64,000 nt of DNA from Onchidella celtica (lineage: Eukaryota > Mollusca > Gastropoda > Systellommatophora > Onchidiidae), in the NCBI GenBank assembly GCA_963931925.1, contig OZ007571.1, positions 58,367,625 through 58,431,624 on the forward strand, read 5' to 3'. The notes under the pieces are model-generated. The model was given only the letters and a program-made list of their open reading frames with translations, had not been told where the DNA came from and did no database searches. The position numbers and the translations under genes are program-made. Each line of letters starts with the position of its first letter. The first letter of the stretch is position 1. Positions 11,875-24,539 of this stretch are shown here, piece by piece.

Positions 11875-14115
11875 AAGTATGAATGACTTACGTTTACTGC
11901 CTAAAAATGTAAGTGAGAAGCAGACAGACACAGCTGGTAATGGAGTTTTGGGGAAGGGAAGGGAAGGGTGGTGGTAAAAACGAAAAAGCAGGTTTTTGTT
12001 GTTTTTTTTCAGTTTTGTCTATACTCAAAATAGACCTGCTTCGCCACGGCAAAACCTGTAGGCTTGGTTGTGATGGGCTTAATGTATTTATCACGCAGCT
12101 CGTGTGAAACACATCATGGCTCTGCGAAAGACATGCCATAAGAGGGCGGGTGTGCCCAAAGCGTTTTCATTCTAGGTCATCTAGGAGAAGCAAGCAAGCC
12201 GAGGCCATAATAATTATACCGCCTTCATGCAATGGTCTCCGTCTCAAACTGCCCAAGCGCCATCCACACAGTATTGCACGCCCGATTCTGGCCATTTCCC
12301 CATGTAAGCTTTTCATACGCTTGGCTCCACCCCCCCCCCTCCCTTTTCCGCTCTGCACGAACTTATGGCCATAAGAACAACGAATGTTCGTGTTAAGGCC
12401 TTGATGTTTGACATCAGCTTTAAGTGACATTGATTTTTATATGGATTATTTTGGTTGTTTTGTTAGAAACATGATTTTCATTTAATCCAACGCTTTAATT
12501 TTCTGAAATAGGTAAATAAAACCAAACTCTTTTAATTCATTACCATACATGTAATTGAAAGGCTTATGTACGTTCCCCAGCACCACATTCTCCCCCAATG
12601 TACATAAACCCCCCACTCCCCCGTCCGACTATACGTATTTTATGGGTGACCCCCAAGGTCAAGCTGTACATGTGGACAACATACAACAACAACAAAAATG
12701 CATAGCGAAAGGTTTGTGTCTGTAATCATCGACTGACCTGCAGAGTGCACACTCAAATTCGTATTCAGTGGAAACCCACATGGATGAGCTCCAATATCGG
12801 CTTGCTATTCGCAGGGAAAAAACCGGTCACAGCATTACACAACTTGTAAAATTATTTCAAATTTTGAACGCGCCGCTCCTTTTTCTGGATAATTTTACTG
12901 ATTCCCAACTGTTTAAAATACCTATTTAAAAAATGAGCGTTTGTCAATAAGTGCAAAAGAGATCTGAACTTGTAGACAAAGGCATACTAGAAAAACTGCA
13001 TTTTTATTCGGGTAACATGTATTTTCTTCAGAAAATGCACGTTTGTCGATGAGTGCCAAAAGGGCTAGAGACCTGCAAAATGTGACAAAATACGGTGTGA
13101 GATATTGCTGTACATACCATTTCTTTCATTATTATTATGGCGGGGGGGCACCTCCTATTCTCCCAAAAAAAAAAATTGCCTATTTGAAGATGAGTGCGAA
13201 AACTATAAGAGACCTGCTACCTGCAGAACCAATCCTCTTAGAAACTTAGGTGCAGTCAGTCGACACAAGTGAAGTAAGCCTTTTTCTTTCATTAACCGTT
13301 AACTTCAGGATCTCTCCTTGGGCCCTCAAGGAATTACCCCCTGCACAGCTGACACGGAACATCAGTGCATCCCTTTTTTTTCTGGTGGGGGGGGGGGGCG
13401 CATTATGAGAGGACTTCACTATTCACTTAACTTGAACACTGATTGTTCTTTGGTTGCAGTTTAAAAAAATACGCCAACACATGTACACATTTATATACCA
13501 CTCATTTTCTTCAAGAAATGTTTTTTCAGTGACACATTGTGAGTTTCATAAATTGTCTTTAAACAAAACAGTTTTCTGCATGTCTGGTATTGAACTCATA
13601 TTTGCAAAGGAGTGTCAGAGAACGACTAATGGCATACGGTTAAGCACAGACAGACGACCAACAGACAGACAGACAGACAGACAGGTAAGCCGGCAGGCAG
13701 GCAGCACCTGCCTTTTTTTTAGAATTGGCAAATTAAACGAACCGGAGCCCAATCTGTGCGGCAGCGATGCAACCCAGTGCTTTCGATTGTATTATAAATC
13801 ATTTGCACGTCCTACATAAAATAATGGGAATAAATAACAAACCTTTTGTATCCTCCTAAATTACCTTTCCGACGATGGTGTTATTATAGCGGCAAAATGC
13901 GTTCGAGTTGAAAGTTCAAATGTGAGTTACGACTCCTGAAATTGTATGCTTGTAAGTCAAGCATTCTTTAAATTTTTTAGATGAAGACAGTGACAATAAA
14001 TCAATAAATACCACACGACATGAGTATAGTTTCGATCCCAGTCACTGACTCACCAATCGGCCCAATTTTCAAGCAGACCAGAGTTACATTTTTGTCTCTG
14101 TTTTGTTTTTATTTA
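11875..14115. other. Non-coding stretch with weak internal repeats
   Basis: Around 12934, 13034 and 13188 a loosely repeated block reads AAAATG(A/C)(G/A)CGTTTGTC, then GAGTGC(A/C)AAA and AGACCTGC. This is an old direct repeat with irregular spacing. Homopolymers lie at about 12330-12340 (C), 13141-13148 and 13386-13398 (G). A CAGA/GGCA microsatellite is at 13648-13707. No gene is recognised. Confidence 0.35.
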
Positions 14116-14119
14116 AATC

Positions 14120-14350
14120 AGTCAAGAAAATTAATAGTCGACACTTATGACACAGTCAAGAAAACTAACCATTGAGAAAAGTAAACAATAACAAACTAAC
14201 AGGTTAAAAAAAAAAAATATTTGAGAACTTTGGCACTGGAAAAAATACAGAAACAATAAAAACAGTTGAGAGCTTTGATATAGGCAAGAAAATAACACTC
14301 CAGGACTTTGACACAGACAAGAAAACTAACAGTCGAAAGCTTTGAAAGGC
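14120..14350. repeat. Degenerate minisatellite, about 35-bp period
   Basis: Blocks starting near 14122, 14155, 14250, 14284 and 14318 share the form CAAGAAAACTAACAGT, then GAGAGCTTTGACACAG, with many substitutions. The spacing of neighbouring blocks is about 33-35 bp, and an A run interrupts the middle. Confidence 0.5.
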
Positions 14351-14354
14351 AGAA

Positions 14355-17300
14355 ATCAATCTTCCAACTAATCAGTCAACATTAGTCACGGCTAAGACAA
14401 TGCCGCCGTGTTTATCTTCAGTAGTTCTACATGTCTAGACGTCACGATCACCCGTCCACCACCAATTTCTCAAGTATCCGTGTGATTAGCAAAGTGCGGC
14501 ATAACAGCAGATAAGCCCAGGCACCCTGTTAAACCTTTCCTGATACGGAACCATAACTAACCAATGACCGTCTAGGTTGACATGTTATTGAACGTGCGAA
14601 CGATAACGGGGGGAGTCTAAGTTATCGAATTGCAGAGATAACGGTGCCCGATGATGACAAATATGACGGACTTGGGTGACAGAGGGCTTTCGAAGGAATT
14701 ATGTTTAGTGCTGAAGTGTGAATGGGACACGAGGGAGACACATCTGCCGGGAGTTATTTGGTTTACAACTTTTCATCCAAGTTGTGAAAACTTGGAAAGT
14801 TTGGCTAATCTCTCACTGTACCAATGGCATTTTTCTACACGCTCAAAATCTACACTTAAATAGCTTAAGATTAGCTTAAACAAAACGTGCTCAAAGAAAA
14901 TAGTTCGACTTTTAGACAGAGCAGATCAGGAAGAAATCCTGTCTGGGTCAGAATAATGTGGAGATGAACATGTAAACATGAATCCTCGCAAATTGAAAGA
15001 AATGAAGCAGTGCTACAATGTTTGTTAAAATAAAATAATAAATATCCTGGCACCCACGTATATCGCCCTTTTTTGTCCTCATCGGAATAGTTTCTGCTGT
15101 CGGATGGGCAGTTCTGTTCAGATTTCAAAAGAAATCGATTCAGCTGATGCATCGTAAATATTCTTGAGTTCAGGGAGGAGTGGGGGTGGCGGGTGGGGGT
15201 GGGGGGGGAGGGACAAGGGCTATGAATTTAGCCCCAACAATGAGCTAGGACAGCAGCTCTATGGGAGAGAGAGAGGAGGGAGTCGAGAGAGAGAGGAAAA
15301 GAGGAGGGATAGGAGAGAGAGAAGGAGAGAGAGAGAGAGAGAGACTATTCAATGGATCTAAGTCTTTAGATGATGTACAGTACAAAATTATAATTAATAT
15401 ACACTGTGGCTTTATTTTCTCGTGCCACATTGTGCATAACAATTTTCGCTGAAGTACAACACGATCTCTTTGTTTTAAATCTGGAATAACTCCACTGTCT
15501 CCGATTGCCCCATAACAGAGATCGCGGTGAATAAGTCGGTATTCAGAGCTTACAAAAGCTACACTAATTAAATAACTGACTTGATTGGTAAAGAGTCAAC
15601 GAACAGGTTTTTAGCCAGTCGAAATATTTACATTGTCGTACAGTTTTGACTGCCCTGTTGTGGCAGTCTGGAGCAGTTTACATGCCTGCACTGAAATACA
15701 GTTTGTTTGGGTTTTATTTCCCTAATGCACATTACATTTTTTACAAAATTGTTTTGCATTGTTTCGAATGTCATAATGGCTGTATTTTTTTTCCCTGGCA
15801 TCGGAGTTTGAAAGTAGTTCGGCTGGGGTAATTTTCATCTATATTTTTTCAAGTTTGGCACCTCGGTTTTCATCATTTTAAAGCGGAGACGGCATCCGAT
15901 ATCGACGTGTTGTAGGGGCATAAATCACTGATCAGGTTAACTAAATATCTAGCACAATTATCTTTTATATTTCGGCGCCTCAAATGATAACGAAAGCAGC
16001 ATGATGAACGCAAAAAAATGCCTTGATAAGCAGAGTCGACTCTTGTGTCCTATCTGTGCTGCATGGCAAGCCTCAGTGATGATAGATATGTGGGCTGACT
16101 GTTATTGTTGAGCTGTCACACAGTCTGTCAAACATGTTCAGCAAAATGAACACACTACACGGAGGAAACATGTTAACTGCATAGCCTAAATCAACAGTAG
16201 CTATTGTCGTTTTGTGAAAAAAGGCCGTATATAACTATAAGCAGATCTGAGTCACCTTTACTTTTTAATACAGTCTTTTAGAATGTAACGGGCCTTATCT
16301 TTATATCTAGGTTTTAATTTTGCATGACAAATTGTTGCTTTTTGTAATTTCAAAAGGAAATTGAACAGAGAAACCTAACAAGAACTTTTTGTCTTTTTCG
16401 ACTGCTGCGAAAATATGTTTTTGGCGTATACGGTTTTCTTCCATATCACGACTGTAAATTTTATTCAATCTTGCAATTTGCTTCACAGTGCTGAATTTTA
16501 CAACTTTACTGACTATCTGTCACCTTCATAACAGAAAGGCAATATTTAATGAAACATCAATGCGTGGCTGTTGGTTAAATAGACGTTGTCATTATTTCTA
16601 CTATGCATGAAAACTGTAAAGTGACTCTTTGTATCCTAAAAGCGGCACTGGATCAATTGCATTTTGATATACTAATAGAATGCCTGTACTGCGTTCAGCT
16701 TTGAAAGAATAGAAAAAGGTAGGTGGAGAAATCGGCTGTTCGCCACCTAGACAGACAGAGCCTGTGTATTTCATTCTAAATATAAGGAAACTACTGGCAG
16801 TGCTGGCTTTCTTAAAAATGTTATTTATTGAAGGGGAAAAACGTGGGGGGAGAAAGACGGGCGAAGAGGAGGATAGAGAGGAGGAGGAGGAGGAGGAGAC
16901 AGAGGAGGGAGGGGGGAGAGACAGAGTGGAAGGACGGGGAGAGAGAGATGGGCCAGGGCGAATTCAGGGTTAACCCAGGCAAGACCGGGTACCTCATATT
17001 CTAGTGTCTATTAAAATGATTGGAAGCCAGAACAAGAGGACACTGTTAAGTTACTAGTACAGCAAATTATTCAGTCCTCGACTCCGCTGACATGCTCCAC
17101 GACAATCACTGCCAGGTGTGCTGGCGAGCAGTTGGTTTGATCAATCGATCAGTTTGTCATCTATACATATACTGAATGAATCATTCACACACTTTACTCA
17201 TACACTCTCTCTCACACATGTTCTCAATCAATCAATATGTCAAACGCACATTTTGAGTCGAGTTTGAGTTTGGGTTTAACTGCGCGTCGGCGTGATAACA

Positions 17301-18285
17301 GCCACTTTGCACTTTTCATTTCTCTTGGGGGGAGGGGAGGTGTTGGGGGTTTCCTTTATTCAGTTTTGAAAATCAGATCTTTATCAATTCAAATTTCGCA
17401 AATAAAAGTTAAAAGTTCCATACAAAACTGTAACATGATTATGTAAAGTTCTCAAAATTGTTTTGCACAGGCCCAGACGGAATTTTGTAAATATGTATAG
17501 AAATACTTAAATTAAGTTGTAGATGTTAACCTCTTTCAGAAAGGCTGCAGGTGCACGTCAGAAAAGAGTTCTTTCATGGATGTAGACATAGTACCTTTTT
17601 CGTATGTGCATGAAATCTATATATTCAGTTAAAATAATTATGGTTTATAGATAGCTGACAATTACTTGCTACACAAAAACTAGTGCTTCATTATCACTCA
17701 TTCATCCACTGTGTAGCTAAATGATGGGAATATCGATAAGAGTGTTATTAAAATAAACGGTTAACTCATCAACCACTTTTAACTCCCTAAACCACATAGT
17801 TATGCCATGAGACAAGTTATCACATGTTCTTATCTTAAATTTTGCCAGTATAGTTTTTGTTATTTACCCTGTCCATATTTTTTTGAACGAATATTATTTC
17901 TCTCATAAAGAATTGATATTTATCACTGCGTTCTCGGGCATGTAAAGGCATCGTGCATTATTACACACAAATACGGAGAGATATTATCACTAATGCGATA
18001 GAGAGCAATGCTGCCTGCCTTGCCTTGAGTCATGCGTTGAAAAGCTGAAGTAAAAGGCAAAACAGTGATATCCCTGTCAACATTTAAAGAAATACGAGTG
18101 GCCGTTTCGTGTATTATTTGATCTGAAGAATGTCAACGCTATCACACAGTATGATGAATGTGGAACCATGCCGGACCCCTTGTGGTGAATATTACAAAAA
18201 GAGGGAGGGGGGCATAGATAACGTAAGGAGGTTAAAACATAGTGACGTACAAGTTCAAGTGGTAGTGGACGAATAGAATAGTATA
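14355..18285. other. Non-coding DNA with purine-rich tracts
   Basis: GA-rich simple sequence at about 15160-15345 and GAGGAG/GGGAGA sequence at about 16840-16960 account for the Arg/Glu-rich open frames there (15261-15452, 16764-16973). The rest is AT-rich unique sequence with no recognisable gene. Confidence 0.4.
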
Positions 18286-18286
18286 T

Positions 18287-18319
18287 CCTCTCTCTCTCTC
18301 TCTCTCTCTTTTTCTGTGT

Positions 18320-18355
<36 letters not shown>

Positions 18356-18405
18356 GGGGGGTACACAGACAGACAAGCTGGCAGACAGACCGACAGACAG
18401 ACAAA
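18287..18405. repeat. Compound microsatellite CT / TG / AG / CAGA
   Basis: A CT tract (18287-18309), a TG tract (about 18315-18334) and an AG tract (18334-18355) follow one another, then a CAGA-type tract (about 18365-18405). The CT and AG arms are mutually complementary, so the segment is an imperfect inverted repeat with a TG-rich loop. Confidence 0.9.
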
Positions 18406-18409
18406 GCAT

Positions 18410-19029
18410 TCGCAGGTTGTTATTTTTTTATTCTCTTTTCACTACAGCTAATCCAAGTCGGCACAATTCTACTTGTGCAGATAATTGAAGCCACATCAAG
18501 ATCTACCGCGCGCGAAGCACGGTTTCAAACTGAAGAGCTCTCCGTGTCGTGACAATTTCCTCTTTGATTCTTTTTTTCTCAAACCTCTCCTTTCCAGTAA
18601 TGCGCAGAATGATGAAACTCTTATCAATGAGTCATAATTGACATAATGCAGAGAGTAAAAACCATCGCCCAATCAATAGTATGCTTTTATCTTGGTGCAT
18701 CTGACAAAACATTGGCTTTCTTCACCGAGAAGGCTACTAAAAACCTTTCCTGATCGCGTTATTGATTATGATTCAGGAATGCTTTGCCACTTCCAGACAA
18801 AGAAATTCTTCTTAATAGCTTTCTAACAAAAGCAAGCGAAAGGAGAGAGCGAGGTCAAGTCAAAGAAGAATGAAAAAGACAAACATAATTATTTTATACG
18901 AACTGTGTGAGAGAGAACGAATACTTTCGTAGCATAAGTTCTGTCACCAGTAAGAATCCACTTGAACCCCGCTAGAGCCCAGTGTTACCAATGTGAAATA
19001 ATTATGATCCTTCATGCCCAAAAATGCAA

Positions 19030-19072
<43 letters not shown>

Positions 19073-20095
19073 ATAACTTTGAGATTTATCAATGAACAGA
19101 TTCTCATGATGGATATTAAATCATAATTTAGATTTATTTCACTGTTTCTAATCAATATTGCGATTTCAAAAATTTCATTGAAAAGTAATTATTACATTAA
19201 AATCTATGCCTGTGTTGAAAACGTTTTCCAGTCAGCCGATTTTTGAGCAAAATTTAGCTGATGCCCCACTTACAACGTAAAGTGTGTTTTAGACTATGTC
19301 AATGGACAAGGCCATTAAAACTTTGTTCTTGGCTCTTAAAGCCGTGATGATAGAACCGCTGTCGTCCCTTTTCAACTTGTTCACTTCTCTCTATTCAGCA
19401 TCTCGAAATGGTTCACTATTATACTCGGCGGTATCGACGCCCTTCGCTGTGGGCACATCCTGCACCTTCTGTTCCTGTGCCAAAACTGTGGTTTTCATTG
19501 GCGAAGAATTCTTGAGGTTCCAGGTATAAAGCTCCTGATGTGATAAATGCAGATGGTTGGAATATTCAGAATGTGGAATATGGAACTGAAGCATGCCTAA
19601 CACTGCCTTGTGTTCTTCGTAATCCATGTACAATTATCTGGTGAACCAGGTGTTTGCTCTTCATTTTTTACAATGCTGCAGAATTTCATAGACGTTTGAC
19701 ATTCGCACGATTCTGGCTTGGCAACTAGTACTCAGCATCTTTCCAACCCATCCTCAGCTCAATCTCCCCTTTCCCTACACCTTATTTCGAGTATTTGAAG
19801 CAAAACTATGTATATATTTGAAATCTAGTTATTGTATCCCAGCTATTGTTTTGTTCATTCAATGAACCTTGTGTAAAGGTTAAACATATCACGCGCCGAC
19901 TTCATAATGATTACGTGGAAGCCTTTCCACTGAGATACTTGTTCTAAATTTTGCCTCCCTTTTAGATCAGTGGATCTTAAACCTGTTGAAACTTGTTTCC
20001 CGTTACATTCATATTTTAAGCTTTTATTTCTCCACAACAATTAAGCCAGCATTTTTCAAAAACCACTTAATGAAATACCTAGAATTCTGCGAAAA
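18410..20095. other. Non-coding stretch containing an ATT microsatellite
   Basis: ATT/TTA repeats occupy about 19029-19074. Open frames on both strands at 19296-19529 and 19391-19633 overlap each other and show no domain. No gene is recognised. Confidence 0.4.
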
Positions 20096-20105
20096 TATCA
20101 CATGG

Positions 20106-20345
20106 TAGGTTCCATTCCATTCCATTCCATTCGGCCTGGTAAAACTGGTGCAATCCAGGTCAATTTAATCAAGCAATGGGGATCTGAATAAAACATCCGC
20201 ACAAATTATTATTATTACATACAATTTTGCATTTAAAAAAAGTAAACACGATTCTGTATTGTCACAATACTTGTAGTTTGCATTGTTTAATGGCCTTGGC
20301 ATTCTCTCTTCTCTCCCCCCCCCTCCCCCTTCCCCCTTCGTACTT
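20106..20345 (+). repeat. Copy B of an unnamed interspersed repeat, with ATTCC microsatellite
   Basis: Begins with a short ATTCC pentanucleotide array (20108-20132), whose equivalent in copy C is a single GTTCCATTCCA. It continues with AATTTAAT..AGCAATGGGGATCTGA, ACATACAATTTTGCATTTAAA, ATTCTGTATTGTCACAATAC (20251-20270) and a C-rich tract (about 20315-20338). The order matches copies A and C, which supports a dispersed family over chance similarity. Confidence 0.55.
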
Positions 20346-20641
20346 TAAGTTGCTCTGTCCTGACGGTGGAACAAAATAATCTTACTTAAACTTGTAACAT
20401 TCTGGCACTGGCTGGGCAGACTATTGAACACTAGCACAAGAATTCATGGAATAAATACAATGGTCACAAAAAATAAAATAAGACAAGCATGATATTCATC
20501 GAAATAACTGTCGTAAGGTCGTTATCTGGAAAGGAACTATCTTTGTGGTTGTTTATTCGTTTTCCACATTGGGGGAAAAGTGCAATCTTGAGCAAGAGTG
20601 ATTACTTTCCTGCTTGCAGATGATATGATTCAAACGTTTTC

Positions 20642-20708
20642 GAATGTCTTTAAAGGACATCAGATCTGATCATTGTTTGATCAAATCTGATGTCCTTTAA
20701 AGACATTC
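20642..20708. repeat. Near-perfect 31-bp inverted repeat (hairpin)
   Basis: The left arm 20642-20672 (starting GAATGTCTTTAAAGGACATC) is the reverse complement of the right arm 20678-20708 except for one C.A pair. The loop is TTGTT. The 31-bp stem extends no further on either side. It contains GATC and TTTAAA palindromes. It could be a fold-back mobile-element relic, a small-RNA hairpin or a replication or recombination artefact. There is no transposon terminus or target duplication around it. Confidence 0.97.
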
Positions 20709-20709
20709 T

Positions 20710-21805
20710 GCCCTATAATTTATTGAAACTTTCAACCGCACAACTGCATAATTTCTACCTGAAAGTCAATGTGGACTGTGTTAATTTAGATGATCTTGCT
20801 ACATCGCAATTTACAACAGATGCAACATCTCTTGGAATAATAGGTATTTGTGGCCCTGATTTCAAGCGTAAGGTGATATTTTCATTACTTTATATCAAAA
20901 CTACAGGTCGTCGTATCCCGAAAGTTACATTGCACAGCAATCTGATATTATTTTAAATTACTGAAAGAAAATAAAAGAAAACTTTGGGATTCCCAAACCC
21001 TGTTATTTTCAAGTAGCGAAAGATCCATTCAAACCGATTGAGCCTTGAGTGAAAGACTAAAATAAGAAATGAAATGCACTGTTCATACAATTTTGCAGAA
21101 AAGAATATAAAATTAAGTGCACGAAGAAAGAATAATACTATAAAACCAGGTATTTACGGGCAAAATCTCGGATTAAAACTGCTCTGCAACGTGAGAACGT
21201 GGGATTTAAAGAACGAGTGATATAAAAGAATGAACAAAGAAACGATGCTTTCAGCGCGATAAAAAACGAAAACAATACCCAGGGAACCTTTTGAATGTGA
21301 CGGTAAGAAAGGCCATGAAGGTTTCTAAACTACAAATAGGGACGAGAGAGAGAGAAAAGGCGGGGGGGGGGGGGGTAACAGCAGAAGGAGGGAGGGGAAA
21401 AAAAAAAAAAGAAGAACCAGACAAGAAACAGAAATAAGGAGGAGATAATGAAGAAAGCAGAAGTTCGGAACAATCCAATGGAGGGGTGAGAAAATGATCA
21501 AACGTGGGCAAATGATGATAATGAAGACAAAAAAAAGACGTAAGGACAGAGAATGGAGAAGCCGGAGAAGCTGACAATGACAGAGAACATCACGACCTTT
21601 TTCCCCTGATCTCAAAGCAAAGTTGACGCAAATATAGAAGGAGGGTGTTCAGAAAGGGGGTGGCAAGACTATCAAATGAGGGAGCAGGAGAATAACTATA
21701 ACGAAGGAAACGACAACACAGAAGACTATAGTAACTTCCACACGGTCCATTTATGTCCAAAGAAGGTTAAAAGCGAAAGAGTGAAATCACCAACACGGGG
21801 GCTGG
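20710..21805. other. Unique non-coding stretch
   Basis: An open frame at 20690-20956 starts inside the hairpin and has no recognisable domain. A G run (about 21362-21375) and an A run (about 21398-21410) lie in purine-rich sequence. Minus-strand Ser/Leu/Phe-rich open frames at 21251-21615 are translations of that purine tract. Confidence 0.4.
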
Positions 21806-21810
21806 AGGAG

Positions 21811-21824
21811 AGGACAGGACAGAC

Positions 21825-21855
<31 letters not shown>

Positions 21856-21920
21856 GACAGACACAGACACAGACACAGACACAGACACAGACAGACAGAC
21901 AGGCAGGCAGGCAGGCAGCC
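21811..21920. repeat. CAGA / CACAGA microsatellite
   Basis: Tandem ACAG units change to ACAGAC hexamers (about 21853-21890), back to ACAG and finally to GGCA units near 21903-21918. This is a stepwise-mutating compound microsatellite. Open frames on both strands across it are artefacts. Confidence 0.95.
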
Positions 21921-21924
21921 ATGC

Positions 21925-23025
21925 AGACGTAAGTATGGCTTTTCTTGTACATGTAAACTGATTTTGGCAAACAAAGAAAACATAAAAGAACTATTATAAT
22001 AGATATACATGTATACATCTCTTTTCATAAAATATCACTGAAATTTAATGTCCATCCCACTTCAATAATGCAGACACCACAACTGCATGTCTTCAAATGG
22101 TATAATATCTCTCTAATCTATTTGTTGGGTTTTGAGGGAAGACGAACGTAAGGTGTACGGATTAGTTTGATCTGGCAACTACTGATAACAATGAATGAGA
22201 GCTGATTCATGAACCAGCTTTCAGGGATTTATTATTTTTTTTTTTTAATTTTGTATTATTATCTTGCCGGGAGGTCGAGTCAGCTCTGTGCTTAGTACAC
22301 TCTCCGACAGAGGATACCGACATGAATGAACTCACCAAATTCAGTCCACCGCACAGAGGGCGTATCAACGATGTCAAAACTACAACAAAATGCCCACTTC
22401 TTGCCTTTATAAGAGAATCAAAACTCAGAAAGGTATATGCCCGCACTTTGCTGATAAACTCAGAGAAGGAATGGTTTGTCTCGGCATTCTGTGTCTTGGA
22501 TATACTAAGAGGAGAGAAAGACTGACAGAGAGAAACCTTTATATTTTTGTCCTTGCCTTTCACGTATCATGCCTTAAACTTGTTCACAGCCGACTAAAAC
22601 CTCCCATTTTGTATGTTTCTTTCTTTGTTTATGTAGTAACATCACACAAAAAAGTTATCTTTGGTATGGTCAGTGACTTAAATTTCCAGAGTAAAAAGGT
22701 GTCTTGCGGAGGAGGCATGCGGGCACAATAATTGTTGGGCTGGGCTTTAGAGAACACTCGTCTGGTTGGCCCTAATCCAGCCCCACGTCGTGTTACCTGC
22801 GAGAAGTTCTGGTGAGGACACAACTACCAGTGGCAATGGTGAAATATTATGAAGCATACTGTATTTGCAGAAAGAAAAGATCAGACTAAATCTATACATT
22901 TATAAATTAGCAAACTGTCATTTCAGTCCTTGTAAGCAGGGCAGATTCTGGGCGAAAGATACACCGACAATGCAAGGACCATCTGCAAGGCAGTCAGACA
23001 AGTCACAAAATCTGCAAAAGAGTCA
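21925..23025. other. Unique non-coding stretch
   Basis: Overlapping open frames at 22207-22563 (minus), 22322-22525 and 22390-22731 (plus) occupy the same DNA in different frames. None shows a domain, and they are probably chance frames. No repeats were recognised. Confidence 0.35.
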
Positions 23026-23028
23026 ACT

Positions 23029-23072
23029 GTCGGTCGGTTGGTCGGTCGGCCGGTCGGCCGGTCGGTCGGTCC
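23029..23072. repeat. GGTC microsatellite
   Basis: Imperfect tandem GGTC/GGCC tetranucleotides. Confidence 0.9.
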
Positions 23073-23280
23073 GGCGCCCCTCCGTCCCACAGACGGAGGA
23101 GCAGACAAATAGACATAGGATATCCTCAGATTCAGCGTTACTCCCACCATGATTATTTTGACCTCTGCCTTCCCCCACCACCACACCCACCCTTTCCACT
23201 TCCCGTATCCTTACACTTTAATTATTTCCAGCCCAAAGACGCCTTTGATTAATCTATTTCCCAATGTTTGACACGTACAG

Positions 23281-23474
23281 CAAGATTTCTTGATGAACTG
23301 CCAGACATCGTTAAGCTGTCAAACTACGATTCATTTCGGAAGTTCGATCAAGACATTTTGATCCGCCTCTCAAATTCCGAATACCGCAAATCTACGGAAG
23401 GAAAATCAATTTTATTAGAACAGTATTTGGCTGTGACTATGGGGCCAACCAGCCGTGGGTGGAAGTGGTTGTGA
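23281..23474 (+). CDS. Possible 3'-terminal exon or decayed ORF, function unknown
   Basis: An open frame of about 65 codons ends at a TGA at 23472-23474. It is balanced in composition (LDELPDIVKLSNYDSFRKF, then LLEQYLAVTMGP) rather than simple-repeat translation. It follows a pyrimidine-containing stretch ending TTTGACACGTACAG (up to 23280), which could be a 3' splice site. An AATAAA signal lies at about 23510-23515, some 38 bp after the stop. Together these would suit the last exon of a spliced gene. Against this, there is no recognised family, no companion exon was found nearby, and the x-LP-x-I-V..S..SF pattern also occurs in tails of LINE proteins. This is inference only. Confidence 0.25.
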
Positions 23475-23529
23475 ATTATGTATGACCGTGGAACCTCACG
23501 TGCAGTGAAAATAAAACGTCTTTCATTGT

Positions 23530-24460
23530 GATATAATTATGCTTCCCGGATTTAACTTCCCAGGAGCTGGATGTGGGAACGAGAATAGATTTTTAAAATA
23601 ATTAATGTATGAACACATTGTAATTGCACTTTGGAAAGCCGTTTCGTATGTTCTGTGTGTGCATGTATCATGTCAGTGTATAGCACTGTAAGACACTACA
23701 TCGTTTGTGAACTCTGTTTGGTATTCGACACGTTGAGCTCTACACAACTGATGGTAGATTTCAATAAAATGATACACAGAAGTTGTGGGATCAGTCATAA
23801 ATTTCTGAACGACACCCGCTCCGGTCCACTGAGCTGCTAAAAATATAAAGGATAAAAACATAACTGTAGCCTAAAGTCATTATAGTACTTTTAATGGATG
23901 AAAAGGCTCGGTTTCGAAGTTTTAAACCAGGAGCATTATCCAAATTATTTCGATGATAAAGAGTACAAAAATCTACGAGGTAATAGACTCGTGGTCGTGC
24001 AAACACTAAAAAAAAAAAAAACAACAATCGATTTCATCTTTTTTGCATGCACTAGACTGTAAAAAGCAAGACATTCTTTTCTCTCACTGAGCACGAGCGC
24101 ATCATGACACGATGCCGATATTGATTATTGCACAAATTTAATTCTGGGATCGAGTCCTCCCACAGTATTGTTTTGCCGTCCTCGCCTACCTTTCACTTTG
24201 TGCTGATTTTTTTTTTCTTTTGTAAGGTTTGCGAGATGTGTTAAATCCAATCTTTTCGTTTTCCCATTTCACCACCCGTTACTACCACCGCTCCATAATT
24301 CCCTATTGTATATCAAGTTTATTGTATTTCATCCACATGTCGAGTTCGATGAGCTATGATTTTGATTGGACAATCGAATTTATACATGAGACAATTTCGT
24401 TCCTTCAGCCTTGTCTCTGTTCTGTTTCGTTAGTATGTACATAATCACTATCCCCATCCC
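23530..24460. other. Unique non-coding stretch
   Basis: No gene is recognised. GGGATCGAGTCCTCCCA near 24147 resembles a pol III box B but lacks a convincing box A, so no SINE is called. Confidence 0.35.
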
Positions 24461-24461
24461 C

Positions 24462-24464
<3 letters not shown>

Positions 24465-24538
<74 letters not shown>
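24465..24538. repeat. Pure (CT)37 microsatellite
   Basis: An uninterrupted 74-bp CT tract. It is followed to about 24760 by imperfect pyrimidine-rich sequence that produces Ser/Leu-rich open frames on the plus strand. Confidence 0.97.

Positions 24539-24539
<1 letters not shown>

Noticed and set aside
21676..22028. Cys/Leu- or Gln/Thr-rich open frames of about 100 codons on both strands
   Set aside because: They are translations of the CAGA/CACAGA microsatellite.
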